A stretch of 10,629 nucleotides of DNA from an uncultured Clostridia bacterium (GTDB lineage: Bacteria; Bacillota; Clostridia; Oscillospirales; CAG-272). The translations under genes were made by a program, and so were the position numbers. Of this stretch, positions 7,249 through 10,629 are shown piece after piece. The first letter of the stretch is position 1, and every line of letters begins with the position of its first letter. The notes under the pieces were generated by a model. It did no database searches. It was not told the DNA's origin and saw only the letters and a list, made by a program, of their open reading frames with translations. The stretch lies in assembly GCA_937893945.1 (NCBI GenBank), contig CALCTA010000172.1, positions 1-10,629 on the forward strand, written 5' to 3'.

Positions 7249-7587
7249 TCACCTCATATTCTCGGGAAGCTGACGGCCTCCGAGTATGTGAAAATGCAGG
7301 TGCTTTACGCTCTGACAAGCGTCCGCGCCGCAGTTACTGATAAGACGGTAGCCGTTCACGAGTCCCTCCGCTGCCGCTATCTTAGGCACACATTCAAAGA
7401 TATGCGCAATATATTTGCTGTTCTCGGCGTTGATCTCGTCCATCGAAGCCACGTGGCACTTAGGGATAACGAGCACGTGAGTGGGAGCCTGAGGATTTAT
7501 GTCGCGGAACGCAAGACACATATCGTCCTCATAGACCTTGCTTGATGGGATAACACCCTCAATAATTTTACAGAATAAGCAATCCAT
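7249..7587 (-). CDS. HIT-family nucleotide-binding hydrolase (HinT-like)
   Basis: Small cytosolic protein of the histidine triad family; HinT relatives cleave nucleoside phosphoramidates and acyl-adenylates. It is 112 aa, typical for the group. An N-terminal CLFC pair (C3, C6) in DCLFCKII fits the zinc-binding form. HVLVIPKCHVAS (37-48) is the conserved strand-turn, and the catalytic triad is H96-x-H98-x-H100 in VKHLHFHILGGR. The start is the ATG at 7587, with AAGGA 9 nt upstream. It is first in a two-gene unit with the ABC transporter, 4 nt downstream, and has its own consensus promoter. HIT genes are housekeeping and often sit near rpsU in Bacillota, as loosely here. A functional link to the transporter is unproven. 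Confidence 0.93.
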   Translation of the reverse strand: MDCLFCKIIEGVIPSSKVYEDDMCLAFRDINPQAPTHVLVIPKCHVASMDEINAENSKYIAHIFECVPKIAAAEGLVNGYRLISNCGADACQSVKHLHFHILGGRQLPENMR

Positions 7588-7588
7588 A

Positions 7589-7617
7589 TTGATTTTTCCT
7601 TCTTTTTATGATAAAAT
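7589..7617 (+). promoter_or_regulatory. Probable promoter of the FkbM gene, overlapping the HIT promoter region
   Basis: TTGATT (7589-7594), a 17-bp spacer and TAAAAT (7612-7617), matching consensus at 4 of 6 and 5 of 6 bases. Start of transcription would be near 7624, about 44 nt before the ATG at 7668. Its -35 begins 2 bp beyond the HIT start codon on the other strand. Confidence 0.55.
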
Positions 7618-7628
7618 AATACAAAGTA

Positions 7629-7657
7629 ATTATAGCACAGCCAAAAAACACTGTCAA
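7629..7657 (-). promoter_or_regulatory. Consensus sigma-A promoter of the HIT-ABC unit
   Basis: TTGACA (7657-7652), 17-bp spacer, TATAAT (7634-7629) on the minus strand, all consensus. Start of transcription near 7622 gives a leader of about 35 nt. The -35 overlaps by 2 nt the ribosome-binding site of the plus-strand FkbM gene. Confidence 0.9.
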
Positions 7658-7661
7658 GGAG
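7656..7661 (+). promoter_or_regulatory. Shine-Dalgarno site of the FkbM gene
   Basis: AAGGAG, 6 nt before the ATG at 7668. It supports this start and shares bases with the -35 of the opposing HIT promoter. Confidence 0.75.
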
Positions 7662-7667
7662 TTTGTT

Positions 7668-8762
7668 ATGATTTTTTCGGACAAAATAGAAAAAACGCTG
7701 AGTGGCGATATGTGGGATCATCTCGCCTCCACCTCAAAGACCGTAGTTATGTACGGTATGGGAAACGGAGCGGACAAGATACTTGCGGTGTGCGAAAAAT
7801 ACGGCGTGTGCGTCTCTGATTTCTTTGCGAGCGACGGATTCGTGCGAGGACATTCCTTCCACGGAAAGACCGTACTTTCATATTCCGACGTAAAGGCAAA
7901 ATACGGCGCGGAAAACATTATCGTGCTTCTCTCGTTTGGAAGCTCTCTTCCCGACGTTCTTGAGCTTTTCAAGACAGTCAGCTCCGAATGTGAGCTTTAC
8001 GCGCCCGACGTACCTGTCTGCGCAGACGCTCTTTTCAACTATGAATTTTTCCGTGCTAATCGCGATAAAATTGATCAAGCCTACTCTCTGCTCGCCGACG
8101 AGGAGTCGCGGCGGATATACGAGAACGTTATTCTCTACAAGCTCAGCGGGCGCATAGAATATCTTTTTGCCGCGGAGAGCGCCAAAGACGAGAGCTATAC
8201 TCTGCTTCAGGCAAAGGACTTTTCCTCTGCCGCAGACCTTGGCGCTTACAACGGCGACACCGCCCGTGAGCTTCTGCGCTACTCGCCCGATATCAAAAAG
8301 ATCTACGCGCTTGAGCCTGATAAGCGAAATTTCAGAAAGCTTTCGGAATTCTGCTCTGCCTATGAGGGTGGCACCGAGCTTATTCCCGTGAATGCTGCGG
8401 CGTGGTGTGAGGACACCACTCTCACCTTTGGCGGCGAGGGCAATCGCAATTCGGGTATATTCGCCCCGACAAAGACCGCCAAGGCAGTAGAGGTGAGCGC
8501 ACGCTCGCTTGACAGCGTCCTTTGCGGAGAAGCAGTAGATTATATAAAATACGACGTTGAGGGAGCTGAGCGCGAAGCGATAGAAGGCTCGCGCGAGACT
8601 ATACTTTTCCATCACCCCGCCCTGCTCGTCTCGGCTTATCACAAGAGCGAGGATATCTTCGCCCTGCCCCTACAGATACACGAGCTTTCCCCCGACTACA
8701 AGCTTTACTACCGCCGATACCCCTACGTTCCCGCATGGGATCTAAATCTTATTTGCATATAA
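7668..8762 (+). CDS. FkbM-family SAM-dependent methyltransferase with N-terminal Rossmann-like domain
   Basis: A 364-aa protein in two parts. Residues 20-115 form a Rossmann-like domain: strand TVVMYGMGNGAD (25-36) with a Gly-rich turn, then ENIIVLLSFGSS (82-93), like the sugar/nucleotide-binding domains found at the front of many surface-glycan enzymes. Residues 185-345 match an FkbM methyltransferase: SAM-binding AADLGAYNGDTA (188-199), acidic E216 in YALEPDKRNF, and VDYIKYDVEGAEREAIEG (290-307), whose DVEGAE is the family hallmark. FkbM enzymes are mostly O-methyltransferases; the acceptor here is unknown, perhaps a glycan or small molecule. It is the only plus-strand gene, with its own promoter and terminator, between housekeeping genes and away from any visible glycan cluster. 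That fits a moved or acquired gene, although its base composition is not obviously different. No signal peptide or membrane segment is seen. Confidence 0.88.
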   Translation: MIFSDKIEKTLSGDMWDHLASTSKTVVMYGMGNGADKILAVCEKYGVCVSDFFASDGFVRGHSFHGKTVLSYSDVKAKYGAENIIVLLSFGSSLPDVLELFKTVSSECELYAPDVPVCADALFNYEFFRANRDKIDQAYSLLADEESRRIYENVILYKLSGRIEYLFAAESAKDESYTLLQAKDFSSAADLGAYNGDTARELLRYSPDIKKIYALEPDKRNFRKLSEFCSAYEGGTELIPVNAAAWCEDTTLTFGGEGNRNSGIFAPTKTAKAVEVSARSLDSVLCGEAVDYIKYDVEGAEREAIEGSRETILFHHPALLVSAYHKSEDIFALPLQIHELSPDYKLYYRRYPYVPAWDLNLICI

Positions 8763-8766
8763 AACA

Positions 8767-8795
8767 AAAACAGAGCTGAAATTCAGCTCTGTTTT
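8767..8795. terminator. Bidirectional terminator between the FkbM gene and rpsU
   Basis: CAGAGCTG (8771-8778) pairs with CAGCTCTG (8784-8791) around a 5-nt loop, and AAAA/TTTT flanks extend the symmetry. The plus strand then reads TTTTGCTTTT and the minus strand TTTTTGTTTT, so it can stop both converging genes within the 61 nt between their stop codons. Confidence 0.9.
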
Positions 8796-8823
8796 GCTTT
8801 TAATTAATTAGTTTGCAAGGAAA

Positions 8824-9000
8824 TTACTTATACTTTCTCTTGCGAGCAGCTTCGGACTTCTTCTTGCGCTTTACGCTGGGCTTCTCATAGTGTTCTCTCT
8901 TGCGAAGCTCGGTAAGGACGCCGGAACGAGCCATAGCTCTCTTAAAGCGACGGAGTGCGCTGTCCAAAGACTCGCCTTCCTTTACTCTGATCTCTGCCAT
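8824..9000 (-). CDS. rpsU: 30S ribosomal protein S21
   Basis: A small basic protein of the 30S subunit, near the anti-Shine-Dalgarno end of 16S rRNA, where it aids initiation. It is 58 aa, the standard bacterial size. The sequence opens MAEIRVKEGESLDSALRRFK, continues with REHYEKPSVKRKKK, and ends in a Lys/Arg-rich tail (AARKRKYK), all typical. The ATG at 9000 is chosen over longer frames (an upstream start at 9036) because a strong GGAGGGAGGG lies 9 nt before it and family members start at MAEI or similar. It is a single-gene unit with a consensus promoter and a terminator shared with the converging FkbM gene. In enterobacteria rpsU heads the rpsU-dnaG-rpoD operon; here it is about 6 kb from dnaG. 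Confidence 0.97.
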   Translation of the reverse strand: MAEIRVKEGESLDSALRRFKRAMARSGVLTELRKREHYEKPSVKRKKKSEAARKRKYK

Positions 9001-9009
9001 TTCTGTTTT

Positions 9010-9019
9010 CCCTCCCTCC
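9010..9019 (-). promoter_or_regulatory. Extended Shine-Dalgarno site of rpsU
   Basis: GGAGGGAGGG on the minus strand, a near-tandem ribosome-binding stretch ending 9 nt before the ATG at 9000. It is purine-only and stronger than those of its neighbours, fitting high expression. Confidence 0.75.
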
Positions 9020-9023
9020 GCAT

Positions 9024-9037
9024 ATTGCCGGAGCAAT
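9024..9037 (-). promoter_or_regulatory. Hairpin with UNCG-type loop in the rpsU leader
   Basis: On the minus strand ATTGC-TCCG-GCAAT gives a 5-bp stem closed by C-G around UCCG, a member of the very stable UNCG loop class. It ends 4 nt before the ribosome-binding stretch. It may shape initiation or mRNA stability. The stem is short, so this is tentative. Confidence 0.4.
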
Positions 9038-9050
9038 CAAAATCGTTACT

Positions 9051-9079
9051 ATTATACATTAAAACTTTCGTTTTGTCAA
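9051..9079 (-). promoter_or_regulatory. Consensus sigma-A promoter of rpsU with upstream A-tracts
   Basis: TTGACA (9079-9074), 17-bp spacer, TATAAT (9056-9051) on the minus strand, all consensus. Upstream (9081-9116) the minus strand has several A-tracts, like an UP element. Start of transcription near 9044 gives a leader of about 44 nt. Confidence 0.92.
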
Positions 9080-9134
9080 TAGTTTTTTTAAAGTTTTATT
9101 TTTCTTTCTCTTTTTTGGCATTTTCGTCTCGCAG

Positions 9135-9173
9135 AAAGCTCAAGGCGTCCTCTCGGGCGCCTTGAAATGCTTT
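9135..9173 (-). terminator. Stem-loop after leuS, probable terminator
   Basis: Bases 9140-9150 pair with 9155-9165 (11 bp with one G-T pair) around a TCTC/GAGA tetraloop. Beyond a 3-nt bulge, AAAGC (9135-9139) pairs with GCTTT (9169-9173), which overlaps the leuS stop codon. The minus strand lacks a long T-run after the stem, so termination may be partial or need a factor. Confidence 0.55.
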
Positions 9174-10629
9174 ATCTTACTACGATATTTACTATCTTGT
9201 TAGGAACTGCGATCTCCTTGACTATCGTCTTACCCTCGATAGCCGATGCTATCCTTTCGTCTGCCTTTGCCGCCGCAATAGCGTCATCCTTCGGGCAGTT
9301 TACGGGAAGCATAATAGTTCCTCTGAGCTTACCGTTTATCTGAAGTGCTACTTCGATGCTATCGTCAGCAGTCTTTGATTCGTCGTAGGTAGGCCAGCTC
9401 TCGTATGCGATAGTATCGTTATGACCGAGCAACGACCACATCTCCTCGCAGATGTGAGGAGCGATGCAGGAAAGCATCTTGATAAGTCCCTCGGCATAAG
9501 CCTTCGGGCACTTGCCTTCCTTATATACTGCGTTTACGAATATCATCATCTGAGAAATAGCCGTATTGAACGCCAGCTTCTCGAAATCCTCGGTAACCTT
9601 CTTTACGGTCTTGTGGTATATCTTCTCGAGAGCGGGAAGCTCGCCGTCGATAATATTCTCAGGCTCGGTAAAAAATGCCCATACGCGATTTAAAAAGCGT
9701 CTTGCGCCCTCAACGCCCTGATCGCTCCAAGGCTTAGACACCTCAAGCGGTCCCATAAACATTTCGTAAAGGCGGAGAGTATCCGCGCCGTAGTCTCTGA
9801 CGACGTCGCTGGGGTTTACAACGAACTCGGGGAATCTCTTACCCATCTTGATTCCGTTTGCACCGAGTATCATTCCCTGATGCACGAGCTTCTGGAAAGG
9901 CTCTTTGGTGGGAGCGAGACCCTTATTGTAAAGGTATCTGTTCCAGATCCTTGAGTACATAAGATGTCCGACTGCGTGCTCAGGACCACCGATGTAGAGG
10001 TCAACAGGCATCCAATGCTTGAGAAGCTCCGCGTTTGCGAACTCCTTCTCGTTGTGAGGATCGATGTAGCGCAGGAAGTACCAGCTTGAGCCTGCGGAGC
10101 CGGGCATTGTAGAGGTCTCTCTTGTGCCGACAACGCCATCCTTGTTATACTGCTTCCATTCGGTAGCGTTCTCAAGGGGAGCTTTGCCGTTAACACCTTT
10201 ATAGTTTTCAAGCTCAGGAAGAACGAGAGGAAGCTCCTCGTCCGAGAGAACGTGTATCTCTCCGTCCTCGCCGTGAACGACAGGAACAGGCTCGCCCCAA
10301 TATCTCTGTCTTGCGAATATCCACTCTCTGAAGTGGTAGTTTACAGTCCTCTTGGCAACGCCCATAGCCTCAAGCTTAGAGGTTATAGCTTCCTTTGCCT
10401 CTTCAACGGTAAGACCGCTGAATTCCTCGGAGTTGATAAGTCTGTATCCCTTACCGAGATACTCGCCCTTTTCAAACGCTTTTTCGGAAACGTCAACGTG
10501 TCCAAGCTTCTCGTCTCCGTCGATTACCTGAAGCATATCTATGTTATGAGCTATCGCGTACTCAAAGTCGCGCTGATCGTGAGAAGGAACTGCCATTACC
10601 GCGCCCGTGCCGTAGCTTGCAAGCACGAA
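9172..10629 (-). CDS. leuS: Leucyl-tRNA synthetase, C-terminal part; cut by window edge
   Basis: Class I synthetase that charges tRNA-Leu. The 485 C-terminal residues are present; the N-terminal part, including HIGH and the start, is outside (numbers count from the first visible residue). The fragment begins in the CP1 editing domain, with SYGTGAVMAVPSHDQRDFE (5-23) including the editing-site aspartate of HDQRD. It returns to the catalytic core at REWIFARQRYWGEPVP (101-116), RETSTMPGSAGSSWYFLRY (170-188) and DLYIGGPEHAVGHLMYSR (210-227). The KMSKS loop reads KMGKR (261-265), then FPEFVVNPSDVV. The anticodon-binding helical domain and a C-terminal domain (VALQINGKLRG to IVNIVVR) complete it. 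KMGKR keeps the second lysine of KMSKS but replaces both serines. The stop is followed by a stem-loop, so leuS looks like the last gene of its transcript. Confidence 0.97.
   Translation of the reverse strand, partial: FVLASYGTGAVMAVPSHDQRDFEYAIAHNIDMLQVIDGDEKLGHVDVSEKAFEKGEYLGKGYRLINSEEFSGLTVEEAKEAITSKLEAMGVAKRTVNYHFREWIFARQRYWGEPVPVVHGEDGEIHVLSDEELPLVLPELENYKGVNGKAPLENATEWKQYNKDGVVGTRETSTMPGSAGSSWYFLRYIDPHNEKEFANAELLKHWMPVDLYIGGPEHAVGHLMYSRIWNRYLYNKGLAPTKEPFQKLVHQGMILGANGIKMGKRFPEFVVNPSDVVRDYGADTLRLYEMFMGPLEVSKPWSDQGVEGARRFLNRVWAFFTEPENIIDGELPALEKIYHKTVKKVTEDFEKLAFNTAISQMMIFVNAVYKEGKCPKAYAEGLIKMLSCIAPHICEEMWSLLGHNDTIAYESWPTYDESKTADDSIEVALQINGKLRGTIMLPVNCPKDDAIAAAKADERIASAIEGKTIVKEIAVPNKIVNIVVR

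Noticed and set aside
6363..7340. Long plus-strand open frame (325 codons) opposite the ABC transporter
   Set aside because: Antisense shadow of the membrane domain; no recognisable motif and no promoter or ribosome-binding site.
7878..8642. Minus-strand open frame (254 codons) opposite the FkbM gene
   Set aside because: The plus-strand frame has methyltransferase motifs, promoter, ribosome-binding site and terminator; the minus frame has none.
9001..9036. Longer S21 frame starting at 9036
   Set aside because: It would place the GGAGGGAGGG ribosome-binding site inside the coding region and is 12 residues longer than the family.
1..10629. Mobile element, CRISPR array, tRNA or defence system
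   Set aside because: No transposase, terminal repeats, regular spaced repeats, cloverleaf or defence-type domain was seen; nearly all of the sequence is assigned to ordinary genes.

Overview
The window looks like a housekeeping stretch of a Bacillota (Firmicutes) chromosome, most likely class Clostridia. The support is a dgt-dnaG-sigA order, purine-rich Shine-Dalgarno sites in front of nearly every gene, three exact TTGACA-17-TATAAT promoters, AT-rich intergenic DNA around moderate-GC genes, and a 58-residue ribosomal protein S21. The genus cannot be named from this alone; a gut clostridium is a reasonable guess. Nothing here looks like a new defence, mobile or biosynthetic system.

Layout from the right end, following the main (minus) direction. 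(1) 9172-10629: the C-terminal part of leucyl-tRNA synthetase, ending in a stem-loop. (2) 8824-9000: rpsU alone behind a very strong promoter (9051-9079). (3) 7668-8762: the only plus-strand gene, a two-domain FkbM-family methyltransferase. It converges on rpsU, and the two share a bidirectional terminator (8767-8795). (4) 5244-7587: a HIT-family nucleotide hydrolase and an ABC exporter half-transporter, 4 nt apart, with one consensus promoter (7629-7657) and a strong terminator (5204-5234). (5) 3698-5017: aspartate kinase behind its own consensus promoter (5069-5097), followed by a large hairpin (3615-3681). (6) 1-3473: dgt, dnaG and rpoD/sigA in tight array (ATGA overlap, then a 16-nt gap), with rpoD running off the left edge.

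How they fit together. dgt-dnaG-rpoD is a clostridial form of the macromolecular synthesis operon: dNTP pool control, primer synthesis and the main sigma factor. rpsU, the third classical member of that operon in enterobacteria, lies in this window as a detached unit. LeuRS and S21 serve translation and aspartate kinase opens the Lys/Thr/Met branch. The HIT-ABC pair and the FkbM gene are the less predictable, accessory-looking part. The FkbM and HIT genes appear to share a compact promoter region in which two oppositely directed promoters overlap.

No tRNA, rRNA, CRISPR array, insertion sequence or riboswitch was recognised, and no gene-free stretch exceeds 300 bases. The longest is the 224-nt dgt-lysC gap.
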